From NCBI RefSeq assembly GCF_034008315.1, contig NZ_CP125377.1, positions 4,524,501 through 4,588,500 on the forward strand: a stretch of 64,000 nucleotides of DNA, in the 5' to 3' direction. The notes beneath the pieces are model-generated. The model did no database searches. It was not told where the DNA came from and was given only the letters and a program-made list of their open reading frames with translations. Both the position numbers and the translations under genes were made by a program. The stretch's first letter is position 1; each line of letters starts with the position of its first letter. Shown here piece by piece: positions 53,533 through 62,751 of this stretch. This DNA comes from Pseudomonas sp. P8_241. GTDB taxonomy: Bacteria > Pseudomonadota > Gammaproteobacteria > Pseudomonadales > Pseudomonadaceae.

Positions 53533-55215
53533 TCAGGCGTCCAACTTTTCTTGCAGTTGTGCCTTGAGCACCTTGCCGGTGGCGTTGCGTGGCAAGGGTT
53601 CGAGTACCCGATAGACCTGCGTCGGCACTTTGTAGGCGGCCAGGCGCTCGGCGATGAAGGCGCAGATCTGTGCCTCCTGGGGCAGCGTCGAAGCCTGGCC
53701 ATGCACGGCCAGCCCCACGACTTCACCCAGCAGCGGGTCGGCGATGGCGAATGCGGCCGCTTCCAACACGCCCGGCATATCGAGGATGCAGGTTTCGATT
53801 TCAGCGGCAGAAATTTTCTCACCACCCCGGTTGATCAATTCCTTGACCCGACCGGTGATACTGAGGAACCCCTCATCGTCGAGACAGCCGATATCGCCGG
53901 TGTCGAGCCACCCGTCGCGCAGGCTTTGCGCAGTGGCTTGCGGCAGGTTCCAGTAGGCGCTCATCAGGGTCGGCGAACGCAGCCAGATCACCCCGCTTGT
54001 GCCGGCCGGCTGTGGCTGGTGCGGATCGTCGCCAATGCGGATGTCGACTATCGGCAAGGCCCAACCGGCGACCGCAGGCTTGTAGACGAAGGGATCGCCA
54101 CCGATGGCCGCACCGATGCCGTTGCTTTCGGTCAGGCCGTACCCGGCACCGCCGATGATGTCGGGCTTGAGCTTGAGCATGTTGTCCAGCACGCCGGCGG
54201 ACGAAGCTGCACCGCCCAGTCCGAGACCGAACAGGCTGACGGTGTGCTCGCCGCCGAAACGTGGTGAAGCAAGCAGTTGCTGCATCATCACCGGTGCCCC
54301 GTTGAACTGGGTGCAGCGCTCATCGCGAATGAGGTCGATGGCACGTTCGACATCCCACTTGTACATCAGCATCAAACGCCGACCGCCGCGTATTGCCGAC
54401 AGGAACTGCGCATGCAAGCCGCTGACATGGAACAGCGGCACTGCCGCCAGAGTGGTGGGTGGATAGCCGCTGTTGATCACCACGCCGATACGCTCGGGCG
54501 AGCTCATGGCGCAAAACGCACCCTGGAAATCCAGGGCGAAAATCGCCTGACAGATGGCCCGGTGACTCGACACCGCGCCCTTGGCACGACTGGTGGTGCC
54601 CGAGGTGTAGAGGATCAGTGCCGGCGTCTCGGGGTCGATGTTCAGCACCGGCAACGGCAATGCCGGGGCGCTGATCAGGTCTTCAAAATGCAGGCAGTGG
54701 TCGGGCAACGTTCCTTCGTGAACACCGACGACAATCGTGCCTCGCTGCTCACGGGCCAGATCTTCATACAGCGTATCGAGGCGTGCCTCATCACACAGCA
54801 GCAGGCGCGAACCACTGTCCTGCAGCGCGTACTGCAGCTCGTCGCGCAGCCCCCAGCTGTTGAGCGGCACACACACCGCACCACAGCGCACGATCGCGGC
54901 GAAGGCCACCAGCCACGCCGGTTGGTTGCGCATGGCAATCGCCACCCGCTCGCCCGGCTGCAAGTCGAAGCGGGCAACCATCTGCCCGGCCAGGCGGTCG
55001 ACCTGATCGTAGAACTGATTGAAGGTCAGGCGTTGCGTCTGCCAGACCAGGAATTCACGGTCACCGTGAACCCGACCCGCGTCGATCACCTGCAGCAGGT
55101 CGTGTGCAGCGTGACGGAAGTAGCGTGGCGCGCCGTCATCAGGCGTCACCACTTCAAACGGCGCACCGGGGGCGATCAGTTGCCGCCACGCGGTTTGCCA
55201 GCGTTCAATGCTCAT
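53533..55215 (-). CDS. AMP-dependent acyl-CoA synthetase
   Basis: 560 residues from ATG 55215 (GGAG 9 nt upstream; the frame extends to 55293 without support). The P-loop is LILYTSGTTSRAKGAV, where the usual GTTGKPKG reads GTTSRAKG. The adenine motif is AGYGLTESNG, and the hinge/C-terminal block is LDTGDIGCLDDEG ... GRVKELINRGGEKIS. The invariant C-terminal lysine is in RNATGKVLK. It belongs to the general medium/long-chain FadD group rather than the FATP or FadD3 groups also present, making four CoA ligases in the window. It is the last gene of the leftward igr-like operon; the substrate may be a side-chain or ring fragment. Confidence 0.85.
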   Translation of the reverse strand: MSIERWQTAWRQLIAPGAPFEVVTPDDGAPRYFRHAAHDLLQVIDAGRVHGDREFLVWQTQRLTFNQFYDQVDRLAGQMVARFDLQPGERVAIAMRNQPAWLVAFAAIVRCGAVCVPLNSWGLRDELQYALQDSGSRLLLCDEARLDTLYEDLAREQRGTIVVGVHEGTLPDHCLHFEDLISAPALPLPVLNIDPETPALILYTSGTTSRAKGAVSSHRAICQAIFALDFQGAFCAMSSPERIGVVINSGYPPTTLAAVPLFHVSGLHAQFLSAIRGGRRLMLMYKWDVERAIDLIRDERCTQFNGAPVMMQQLLASPRFGGEHTVSLFGLGLGGAASSAGVLDNMLKLKPDIIGGAGYGLTESNGIGAAIGGDPFVYKPAVAGWALPIVDIRIGDDPHQPQPAGTSGVIWLRSPTLMSAYWNLPQATAQSLRDGWLDTGDIGCLDDEGFLSITGRVKELINRGGEKISAAEIETCILDMPGVLEAAAFAIADPLLGEVVGLAVHGQASTLPQEAQICAFIAERLAAYKVPTQVYRVLEPLPRNATGKVLKAQLQEKLDA

Positions 55216-55294
55216 TTGTGTTTTCTCCAGGACAGCCGTGGTTGCACATCCGCAGGTGTGCAATTGAGCCAATGTCAGTCGGTCAAGCGACATC

Positions 55295-55388
55295 CCTGTG
55301 GGAGCGAGCCTGCTCGCGATGAGGGCGTGTCAGTCGACATCAATGCCGACAGTTACACCGCTATCGCGAGCAGGCTCGCTCCCACAGG
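55295..55388. repeat. REP doublet with perfect 26-bp arms
   Basis: CCTGTGGGAGCGAGCCTGCT (extending to 55320) and its exact complement at 55363-55388 enclose a 42-nt spacer. It lies between two same-strand genes of the igr-like operon and could stabilise the upstream mRNA. Confidence 0.9.
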
Positions 55389-55407
55389 CGTTGACTGCCT
55401 ACAGGTA

Positions 55408-56550
55408 CTACGCGTGGGTCGAATAACGTTCGCAATGGAAATCCCGGTCACCCAGGCAGCTCTGGGCAACCCGGACTCGCTTGAGGTACAGGCCGACGTC
55501 CAGCTCGTCAGTGACGCCGATACCGCCGTGCATCTGCACGGCTTCGTTGGCCACCTTGATCGCCGTGTCGCCGGCCTTCCATTTCGCCAGGCTGACCAGC
55601 CGCGCCCGTGCCCCGGGGTCGAGGCCGGTGTCATCGAGGGTCGCCAGCGCGGCCATCAGGGCGCTGCGGCTCAGCGCCAGGTCGATGTACATCTGCGCGG
55701 CGCGATGTTGCAGAACCTGGAAGGTGCCAATGGCGGTGTCGAACTGCACGCGGGTCTTGAGGTATTCCAGGGTGGTTTCGAACAGCTGCTCGGCCATCCC
55801 CAGCAGCTCCGCCGCGAGACAGGTGCGGCCACGGTCCAGCGCGGTTTCCAGCGCAGTCCAGCCCTCGCCCAAGGTGCCCAGCAACGCATCGCTACTCAAA
55901 TGCACCTGATCCAGTTGCAGGCGTGCGCTGTTGCGCGAATCGATCAGCGACAAGGCGCTGACGGTCAATCCCGGTGTATCGGCCGGCACCAGGAACAGGC
56001 TGATGCCTTGCGTCTCGCCAGGCTGGCCGGACGTGCGCGCCGCGACCACGTAGGCATCGGCACCCAAGCCGTCGACCACCCAGAACTTGTCGCCGTGCAA
56101 GCGATAGCCCTGCCCCTCGGCCTTGGCCTCAAGGGCGATGCGGCTAGGGTCGTGACGCGAGTGTTCGTCCATCGCCAGGGCCAGGCGCTGTTCGCCGCCG
56201 ATCAGTGCTTGCAACCAGTGCGCCTTCTGCGCCGGACTGCCCGCCAGCAGCACCAGTGAACCGCCAAGCACCACGCTGGACAACAGCGGCATGGCGGACA
56301 GGTTGCGACCCATGGATTCGAAGATCGGCCCAAGGCCCTTGCAACCGAAATCCAGGCCGCCAAAGGCTTCCGGAAACGCAATCGCACTCCATCCCAGGTC
56401 GACGGCGTCCCGCCACAGTTGCGCATCGAAACCCGACCGCACTGCGTCATCGCGCAGTCGACGCTGGGCACTGACCGGGCTGCGGGCGGCGAGAAAGTCC
56501 CGGGCGCTGTCGGCCAGCAAACGCTGTTCATCGCTATAACGCAGGCTCAT
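55408..56550 (-). CDS. Acyl-CoA dehydrogenase subunit (first pair, HGGIG type)
   Basis: 380 residues. ATG 56550 overlaps the preceding stop (ATGA), with AAGGAG upstream. It has an N-terminal helical domain (LRYSDEQRLLADSARDFL), the middle domain LHGDKFWVVDGLGADAYVV, and the C-terminal AVQMHGGIGVTDELDVGLYL. Together with the next gene it probably forms a heteromeric alpha2beta2 dehydrogenase, as in ChsE1-ChsE2/ChsE4-ChsE5 of mycobacteria and the Scd pairs of Pseudomonas Chol1, which introduce the side-chain double bond. In such pairs only one FAD site per heterodimer is complete. Confidence 0.85.
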   Translation of the reverse strand: MSLRYSDEQRLLADSARDFLAARSPVSAQRRLRDDAVRSGFDAQLWRDAVDLGWSAIAFPEAFGGLDFGCKGLGPIFESMGRNLSAMPLLSSVVLGGSLVLLAGSPAQKAHWLQALIGGEQRLALAMDEHSRHDPSRIALEAKAEGQGYRLHGDKFWVVDGLGADAYVVAARTSGQPGETQGISLFLVPADTPGLTVSALSLIDSRNSARLQLDQVHLSSDALLGTLGEGWTALETALDRGRTCLAAELLGMAEQLFETTLEYLKTRVQFDTAIGTFQVLQHRAAQMYIDLALSRSALMAALATLDDTGLDPGARARLVSLAKWKAGDTAIKVANEAVQMHGGIGVTDELDVGLYLKRVRVAQSCLGDRDFHCERYSTHA

Positions 56551-57752
56551 GGGGTGACTCCTTTTTTGGCGTCGGGCAAGCCCAGCACGCGCTTGGCGAT
56601 GACGTTCAACTGGACCTCCGAAGATCCGCCGGAAATGGTCAGCGCATAGCTGTTCAACCAGGAGCGGGTCACCGCCAGTTGCTGCTCGCTGAATGCCGCG
56701 CTCTCCCAGCCGAAGGCATGCCCGGCCATGGCATCGAGCAGCACTTCGAACTTGTCGCGTTCCTGTTCGGTGTGCACCAGTTTCATGATCGACATCAGGC
56801 CACCGATGTCGTCGCCGGCCCGCGCCTCTTCGCCCATGCGCTGCACGGTGAGGTTGTAGGCCTGCTCGTTCATCGCACAAGCGGTGGCGCGAGCGTGCAA
56901 TGCGTGTTCACTCTGACTCTGTGGCGCCGGTACGTATTCGCGCATCAGGGCCAGCAGATCGACGTGCGACGGCAGACTGAACTCGCCGAATTTCGACATC
57001 GCCTTGCGTTCGTGCTGCAGCAGATACTTGGCCAGGTTCCAGCCGCCGTTCAACGGCCCGATCAACTGGCTCTTGGGCACTTTCACGCTGTCGAAGAACA
57101 CCTGGCAGAACGCCGACTTTCCGCTGATCAAATCGATCGGCTGCGGCTTCACGCCGGGACTGCGCATGTCCAGCACGATCAAGCTGATGCCTTCGTGTTT
57201 CGGCGCGCTGAAGTCGGTGCGCACCAGGGCATACATCCAGTCGGATTTGTCGCCGTAGGACGTCCAGATCTTGCTGCCGTCCACCACGAAGTGATCACCA
57301 GCATCGCGAGCGGCCATTTTCAGGCTGGCCAGGTCGGAACCGGCGTTCGGCTCGGAGAAGCCCTGGCACCAGCGCACTTCACCGCGGGCAATCGGCGGCA
57401 GCAGATCACGTTTCTGTTGCTCGCTGCCGTAAGCCAGCAACACCGGCCCGAGCATCCAGATGCCGAGGTTGATCTGCGGCGGCCGGCATTTGATGCGACG
57501 CATCTCGCTTTCCAGCACCGCCAGTTGTTCGTCACTCAGGCCCGCACCGCCATATTCCTCAGGCCACTCGGGACAGAACCAGCGCTTGTCGCGCATGCGT
57601 TCGAACCACAGGCGCGCGTCTTCACAGGGAAACTGCGGGTTCTGGCTGCCCCACACCACATCGCCTTCAGCCATGCCCGTGCGCATCGACAGCGGGCAAT
57701 TGGCCTCCAGCCAGGCACGGGTGTCGTGCCGAAATTGCTCGATAGTGCTCAT
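56547..57752 (-). CDS. Acyl-CoA dehydrogenase subunit (first pair, GGSSE type)
   Basis: 401 residues. WFCPEWPEEYGGAGLS (N-terminal), CQGFSEPNAGSDLASLK with DGSKIWTSYGDKSDWMYAL (FAD-binding middle) and TISGGSSEVQLNVIAKRVLG at the end are typical of the FadE29/FadE26-like partner. Its coupled neighbour is the HGGIG-type subunit. It starts 65 nt after the third dehydrogenase gene. Role: oxidation of a steroid side-chain acyl-CoA to the enoyl-CoA, inferred from family and operon. Confidence 0.86.
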   Translation of the reverse strand: MSTIEQFRHDTRAWLEANCPLSMRTGMAEGDVVWGSQNPQFPCEDARLWFERMRDKRWFCPEWPEEYGGAGLSDEQLAVLESEMRRIKCRPPQINLGIWMLGPVLLAYGSEQQKRDLLPPIARGEVRWCQGFSEPNAGSDLASLKMAARDAGDHFVVDGSKIWTSYGDKSDWMYALVRTDFSAPKHEGISLIVLDMRSPGVKPQPIDLISGKSAFCQVFFDSVKVPKSQLIGPLNGGWNLAKYLLQHERKAMSKFGEFSLPSHVDLLALMREYVPAPQSQSEHALHARATACAMNEQAYNLTVQRMGEEARAGDDIGGLMSIMKLVHTEQERDKFEVLLDAMAGHAFGWESAAFSEQQLAVTRSWLNSYALTISGGSSEVQLNVIAKRVLGLPDAKKGVTP

Positions 57753-57817
57753 GAAAGTCCCCTTCGACCCGCCCCGGATCCGGAGCGAGTACGCTTTTTG
57801 TTTTTGATGGACCGGTG

Positions 57818-58987
57818 TCAGCGTTGGGTGCGCGGCATGCCGAGGCCAAACTGGGCGATCAGCTCGCGCTGGATTTCATTGGTGCCACCGCCAAAGGTCA
57901 GGGTCGTGGCAGAGCGCAATTCATACTCCAGAGCCCCCTCCAACAACGTCGCCGCCGAACCGCTGCGCATCGAACCATTGGCACCGACGATTGCGGCCAG
58001 CCGGCGCAGAATTTCGATAGCCGACTCGGAGCCGTAAACCTTGGTGGTCGAACTCAGCGCAACGCTCATACGGTCGAGCTCGAGGTCGGCGGCAATGCGC
58101 ATGTTGATCAGGCGCATGGCCTCAAGACGCGCATAGCACTCGGCCAGCGAGCTGCGCACCCAGGCCTTGTCCATCGCCCGACGGCCCTGTTCATCGCGGG
58201 CCCGCGCCCACAGGTAAACCCGGCGAAACAGCGCGACGACCTTGTCCGACCAGGTGCCCAGGCCGAGACGTTCGTGATTCAGCTGCGAGGTGATCAGCTT
58301 CCAGCCTCCGTGCAACTCACCCACCAGCATCTCGTTGGGCACCCGCACGTTGTCGTAGTAGGTGGCTGCCGTCGGATTGCCGACGGTGCGAATCAGGGTG
58401 TGAGAGAAGCCCGGGGTCGTGGTGTCGACGATCAGCAGCGAAATGCCTTTGTGCCGCGCCTGGGTCGGATCGGTACGAGCCGCCAGCCAGACGAAGTCGG
58501 CCGATTCGGCACCCGAGGTCCACAGTTTGTTGCCATTGACCACGAAGCCTTCATCGTCCTGGCGAGCGCTGGTTTTGAGCACGGCCAGGTCACTGCCGGC
58601 ATCCGGCTCCGAGTAGCCGATGGCAAACATGATCTCGCCGGCGGCGATGCCGGGCAGGAAGCGTTCTTTCTGCAGCTCGCTGCCGTGTGCCATCAACGCC
58701 GGACCTACGGTACTGATGGTCACGAACGGTAGTGGCGCCCCGGCGATGTTGGCTTCTTCGAAGAAGATCAACTGTTCGGTGGCGGCGTAACCCTGGCCGC
58801 CATGGGCCTTGGGCCAGCCAACCGCGAGCCAGCCGTCGCGCCCCATCTGGCGGATGGTCTGGCGATACAGCTCGCCGCCTTCCTTGCCGCGCAATTGCTC
58901 GCGCATGTGCGGGGTCATCAGGGCCTGGAAATAGTCCCGCACCTTGAGGCGCAGGGCATGTTGTTCGGGGGTGAGGTCGACGAACAT
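57818..58987 (-). CDS. Acyl-CoA dehydrogenase subunit (second pair, FadE29-like)
   Basis: 389 residues. Marks: GWLAVGWPKAHGGQGYAATE, AIGYSEPDAGSDLAVLKT, VNGNKLWTSGAESADFVWLA and, near the end, TLTFGGGTNEIQRELIAQFG. It lies directly behind the Ltp2-like gene (10 nt). With the dehydrogenase at 60585 it brackets the MaoC and Ltp2-like genes, as FadE28/FadE29 accompany ChsH1, ChsH2 and Ltp2 in the mycobacterial igr operon, where the pair oxidises the C22 (pregnane carboxyl) CoA ester. Confidence 0.86.
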   Translation of the reverse strand: MFVDLTPEQHALRLKVRDYFQALMTPHMREQLRGKEGGELYRQTIRQMGRDGWLAVGWPKAHGGQGYAATEQLIFFEEANIAGAPLPFVTISTVGPALMAHGSELQKERFLPGIAAGEIMFAIGYSEPDAGSDLAVLKTSARQDDEGFVVNGNKLWTSGAESADFVWLAARTDPTQARHKGISLLIVDTTTPGFSHTLIRTVGNPTAATYYDNVRVPNEMLVGELHGGWKLITSQLNHERLGLGTWSDKVVALFRRVYLWARARDEQGRRAMDKAWVRSSLAECYARLEAMRLINMRIAADLELDRMSVALSSTTKVYGSESAIEILRRLAAIVGANGSMRSGSAATLLEGALEYELRSATTLTFGGGTNEIQRELIAQFGLGMPRTQR

Positions 58988-58997
58988 CTGCTGCTCC

Positions 58998-60176
58998 TTA
59001 CACTGCGCCGAGAATCAGGCCGCTGGTGGGTACGCCGGTACCGGCGGTGACCAGCACGTTCTGTACATCCGCCACCTGGTTGACTGCCGTACCGCGCACC
59101 TGACGCACCGCTTCTGCGATGCCGTTCATGCCGTGGATATAGGCTTCGCCCAGTTGCCCGCCATGGGTGTTGATCGGCAGTTTGCCGCCACGGGCGTGGT
59201 GCCCGGCGCGGATGAATTCCTTGGCTTCGCCGCGTTTGACGAAACCGAACTCTTCCAATTGCGGCAACACGAACGGGGTGAAGTGGTCATAGATAATCGC
59301 GGTCTGGAACGCATCAGGCCCCAGGCCCGACTGGCGATACAGCTCGCGGGCAACCACGCCCATTTCCGGCAGGCCGGTGATGTCTTCGCGGTAGAACGAG
59401 GTCATGCTCTGCTGACCGTGGCTGATGCCTTGGGAACCGGCCTTGATGGTCACCGGTTTCTGCCGCAGGTCACGGGCGCGTTCGGCCGAAGTGATGACCA
59501 TCGCCACAGCGCCATCGGACTCCTGGCAGCAATCGAGCAGGTGCAGCGGTTCGCAGATCCAGCGCGAAGCCTGGTGTTCTTCCAGGGTGATCGGCTTGCC
59601 GTGGAAAAACGCCTGCGGGTTGGTCGCGGCGAAATCCCGTGCGGCCACCGCCACCCGACCGAAGTCTTCGCTGGTGGCACCATAGGTGTGCATGTAGCGC
59701 TGGGCGAACATCCCGACCCAGGCGGCCGGTGTATGGAAGCCGTGGGGCATGTACCAGCCGTAGTTGACGTTGTCGAAGGTCGGTGTGTTGGCAAAACCGT
59801 AGGCACCGGTGCCGAAGCGATACCACGAACGTTCATTCATGGCGCGATAGACCACCACCACTTTCGCCATCCCGGTGGCCACCGCCATCGCTGCGTGCAT
59901 CACCGGCCCGCAGGCTGCGCCGCCGCCATGGGGCACTTGGGAGAAGAACTTCACATCCTTGCAGCCCAGCAACCGGGCAATTTCGTACTCCGGGACCTTG
60001 TCCACCGAGTAAGAGCTGAAGCCCTCGACCTCGGACGGATCGATACCGGCATCCTTGAGCGCACTCAAGGTGGCCTCCAGGGCCAGGCGCAATTCGGTGC
60101 GTCCGGAGTTCTTGGAAAATTCGGTCGCGCCCAGGCCAACGATCGCGGCGCGCCCGGAAATCGATGAATCAGTCAT
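58998..60176 (-). CDS. Ltp2-like thiolase-fold steroid side-chain aldolase
   Basis: 392 residues, strikingly close to mycobacterial Ltp2: AAIVGLGATEFSKNSGRTEL (10-29), FSQVPHGGGAACGPVMHAAM, SRWICEPLHLLDCCQESDGA, IIYDHFTPFVLPQLEEFGF and PINTHGGQLGEAYIHGMNGI. Ltp2 cleaves the 17-hydroxy C22-CoA ester to the 17-ketosteroid and propionyl-CoA and needs a DUF35 partner. Both the DUF35-bearing protein (61727) and the small hydratase subunit (60194) are in the same operon. This is the best single indicator that the pathway removes a C17 side chain. Confidence 0.88.
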   Translation of the reverse strand: MTDSSISGRAAIVGLGATEFSKNSGRTELRLALEATLSALKDAGIDPSEVEGFSSYSVDKVPEYEIARLLGCKDVKFFSQVPHGGGAACGPVMHAAMAVATGMAKVVVVYRAMNERSWYRFGTGAYGFANTPTFDNVNYGWYMPHGFHTPAAWVGMFAQRYMHTYGATSEDFGRVAVAARDFAATNPQAFFHGKPITLEEHQASRWICEPLHLLDCCQESDGAVAMVITSAERARDLRQKPVTIKAGSQGISHGQQSMTSFYREDITGLPEMGVVARELYRQSGLGPDAFQTAIIYDHFTPFVLPQLEEFGFVKRGEAKEFIRAGHHARGGKLPINTHGGQLGEAYIHGMNGIAEAVRQVRGTAVNQVADVQNVLVTAGTGVPTSGLILGAV

Positions 60177-60193
60177 CTGTGTCTCTCCGGCTG

Positions 60194-60613
60194 TCAGGGC
60201 AGGACCAGCGCGACCGTGCCGGTCACGTGGTTGCCCATGGAATTTTTGCCGCTCAAAGTGATTTCCACCGAACGAGTGTGCGCATCAACACCGGTGACGC
60301 TGCCATTGAAGGTCATGCAGTCGCCGGGATAGTTCGGCACGCCGAGCTTGATTTTCAGTGCGGTGAATTGCGCCAATGGCCCGGCCCACTGCTCGATGAA
60401 CCGCTGCACCAGCCCGTTGGTGGTGAGGATGTTCATGAACACATGGGGTGAACCCAGGGCACGGGCCGCCTCCGCATCGTGGTGACCGGGGAAGTAGTCA
60501 CGGGTGGCAATCGCGCCGCCGTTGATCAGCGTCACCGTGATCGGCACGGCAAGCTCCGGCAGTGCTTCGCCGGGGCGCACGTCTTCAAAGCGCTTGGTGT
60601 TCTTCGAGGTCAT
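60194..60613 (-). CDS. MaoC-like enoyl-CoA hydratase small subunit (ChsH1-like)
   Basis: 139 residues. ATG 60613 lies inside the end of the upstream dehydrogenase gene (29-nt overlap). A single hot-dog domain carries TRDYFPGHHD, with the catalytic Asp39 and His44 five residues apart as in ChsH1. The partner at 61727 lacks this pair, so the active site should be supplied here and the two should form a heteromer. Reaction: hydration of the side-chain enoyl-CoA to the 17-hydroxy acyl-CoA, the substrate of the Ltp2-like aldolase encoded next. Confidence 0.86.
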   Translation of the reverse strand: MTSKNTKRFEDVRPGEALPELAVPITVTLINGGAIATRDYFPGHHDAEAARALGSPHVFMNILTTNGLVQRFIEQWAGPLAQFTALKIKLGVPNYPGDCMTFNGSVTGVDAHTRSVEITLSGKNSMGNHVTGTVALVLP

Positions 60614-61718
60614 ATTTCCATCCCAGCTTGTCGTTATCGTTGAGCCAGTCGCCCAGGCGTTCCAGGCTTGCTGCCGAGCCACCGAGGGCAAGGCACAGAC
60701 CGCGGCTCCAGTAGAGAAAACGGTGGATCGGGTACGTCAGGTCGACGCCGATGCCGCCATGCACATGCTGTGCGACATGCCCGATGCGATGTCCGGCTTC
60801 ACAGGCCATCCACGCGGTAGCCAGGGCTTCGGAGGGTGCCTGCAGATCCGCATCGATGCGGTAGGCCAGTTGCCACAGCACCGTGCGCAAGGCTTCAACG
60901 GCAATGTGGTTGTCGGCCATGCTCATCTGCACCGCCTGGAAGCTGCCGATGCTGCGCTCGAACTGTCGGCGCTCGCTGACGTACTCCACGGTGCGACGGA
61001 TCTGCTCTTCGCTGACCCCCAATTGCAGGGCCGCCAATGCCGCCACACTGCGCAGTTCCAGCCAGGCGACAGCCTCGGTCGGCAACAGCGCCGAGGCGTC
61101 CACGGTCAAGCCTTCGATGTGCAGGTCGGCCACCGCTTCGCCGTGGGTCAGCACCGCCGACACCCGTTGAATTTCAGGCGCCGCCAGGTCGAGCAGCAGC
61201 AAGCGCGGCTGGCCCTCGGCCTGCACCAGCACCAGTGCGGCGCGGGCCTGGTCACCCAGTGACAAGGCTGCGACCCGACCATTGATCGACCAGCCCCCGA
61301 CATTCGCCTGTGCCTGCAACTCAATGCCCCGCGCACTGCTCAAGCCGTCGATTGACAGGCTCAGCAACACCTCGCCGGATGCCGCCTTGGCCACCCACTC
61401 CGCGCTGTCGTCAGCGCCGAAACGCGCCAGGGTCGCGGCCGCCAATTGATGACGCCACAACGGCACCTGGGCCAGGGCCTTGCCCTGGGCTTGCAGCACC
61501 AGCATCAGTTCGGTCATGCCCAGGCCGCTGCCGCCGTGTTCTTCGGGAATCGCCAGGGCATGCAGGCCGGTCTCGATGCACAGCGCCCAGAGCGGCGCCA
61601 TCATCGGCTCGCCACTGGTATCCCACTGGCGCATGTAGTCGTCATGGCAATGGTCGACAAACAAGCCGTCAGCCATTTGCGCAATGGCGCGCTGGTCTTC
61701 GCTCAATTCGAAATCCAT
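60585..61718 (-). CDS. Acyl-CoA dehydrogenase subunit (second pair, FadE28-like, HGGIG type)
   Basis: 377 residues. The N-terminus is DFELSEDQRAIAQMADGLF, the middle domain INGRVAALSLGDQARAALVL, and the C-terminus HVHGGIGVDLTYPIHRFLYW. The middle domain is weakly conserved at the FAD positions, as in the non-canonical partner of heteromeric steroid dehydrogenases. The stop overlaps the hydratase gene, and the start lies 8 nt after the MaoC-DUF35 stop, indicating tight coupling. Confidence 0.85.
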   Translation of the reverse strand: MDFELSEDQRAIAQMADGLFVDHCHDDYMRQWDTSGEPMMAPLWALCIETGLHALAIPEEHGGSGLGMTELMLVLQAQGKALAQVPLWRHQLAAATLARFGADDSAEWVAKAASGEVLLSLSIDGLSSARGIELQAQANVGGWSINGRVAALSLGDQARAALVLVQAEGQPRLLLLDLAAPEIQRVSAVLTHGEAVADLHIEGLTVDASALLPTEAVAWLELRSVAALAALQLGVSEEQIRRTVEYVSERRQFERSIGSFQAVQMSMADNHIAVEALRTVLWQLAYRIDADLQAPSEALATAWMACEAGHRIGHVAQHVHGGIGVDLTYPIHRFLYWSRGLCLALGGSAASLERLGDWLNDNDKLGWKYDLEEHQAL

Positions 61719-61726
61719 GGTGGCTC

Positions 61727-62695
61727 CTATGCCTCTACCGGCCGGAACAACGGCAGGGTCAGCTGGTCATCGAAGGTCTGGAACTCGACCTGCAAACGCT
61801 GGCCGATCTGCAATTGCTCACGCTCGATACCGACCAGGCCTGCGATCAGGCGCACGCCCTCTTCCAGTTCGATCAGGCCGATCGGGTTGGGGTAATCGAA
61901 CGGTGGTACTTCGGGGTAGTGCATCACCACAAACGAATACAAGGTGGCGCGGCCGCTGGCTTGCAGGGTGTCCCAGTCGAAGCTGTGGCATTCAATGCAC
62001 ACCGGTGCCGGTGGATGACGCAGGGTCTGGCAGGCGCTGCAACGCTGGATCAACAACTGGCCCTTGTCGCAGCCTTCCCAGAAGAACCGCGTGTCGTCGC
62101 TGATGCCCGGCAAAGGGCGCTTGGCCTTGACCGGTGCCGCCTCAACCTTGGCCGGCGCCTGGGCATTGGCCGCGCGGAACTTGAAGACGCGAAACAGCAG
62201 CTGGCCCACCGGCTCGTCGCCGCCAGCTTTTTCGACGAAGTGGCTCATCACCAGGGTGACGAAAAAACCCGTGCCCAGGGCGGTGGTTTTCTCATCGCCC
62301 ACCGAATCCAGGCGCGTGGTGTAGTAGAGCTTTTCGCCCAGGCGCACCGGGCGGGTGAAGCTCAGCTCGGAGTTCACTGCTACGGTGGAGGCATAGCCGT
62401 AGGCTTCCATTTCCTTGAGCACCTCGTACGGGTTCTCGTCGGTGGAGCCAGGCGGATAGTTATTGGCGTGCAGGCCTTCCATGGTCCACACCTGCAACAT
62501 TGCCGGCGGCGCGATCAGGCCCTCATGTAGCGTGCCCAGGGCAAAATCAGCGTCGGTGTACAGCGGGTTGTCCACGCCCATGACTTCGCACCATTGGCGA
62601 ATCATCGGTGCGTTGACTTCGTCCCAGGCATACACGCGGCCGTACTGGCGCCCCACCAGGGCGCGCACATTGGATAGCAATTGTGGATCAGCCAA
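61727..62695 (-). CDS. MaoC-DUF35 fusion (ChsH2-like hydratase/aldolase subunit)
   Basis: 322 residues from TTG 62695, preferred because AAGGAG lies 7 nt upstream; the longer frame to 62743 starts before this site. The N-terminal MaoC domain has DNPLYTD where active hydratases have D-X-N-P-X-H, so the catalytic His is Tyr46 and the domain is probably non-catalytic. The C-terminal DUF35 has a zinc ribbon (Cys219, Cys222, Cys233, Cys236) and an OB fold. The layout equals mycobacterial ChsH2, whose MaoC half pairs with ChsH1 and whose DUF35 half pairs with Ltp2. Both partners are encoded next, so a hydratase-aldolase complex is expected. Confidence 0.87.
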   Translation of the reverse strand: MADPQLLSNVRALVGRQYGRVYAWDEVNAPMIRQWCEVMGVDNPLYTDADFALGTLHEGLIAPPAMLQVWTMEGLHANNYPPGSTDENPYEVLKEMEAYGYASTVAVNSELSFTRPVRLGEKLYYTTRLDSVGDEKTTALGTGFFVTLVMSHFVEKAGGDEPVGQLLFRVFKFRAANAQAPAKVEAAPVKAKRPLPGISDDTRFFWEGCDKGQLLIQRCSACQTLRHPPAPVCIECHSFDWDTLQASGRATLYSFVVMHYPEVPPFDYPNPIGLIELEEGVRLIAGLVGIEREQLQIGQRLQVEFQTFDDQLTLPLFRPVEA

Positions 62696-62751
62696 AGTCG
62701 TCTCCTTCAGATTGAAGGCGGCCACCGAACCCGGTCGCCGCAATAGGTCGA

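Noticed and set aside
54277..56259. A 660-codon plus-strand open frame
   Set aside because: It is antisense to the AMP ligase and an acyl-CoA dehydrogenase gene. Its composition is the high-GC mirror of those genes and it has no recognisable domain.
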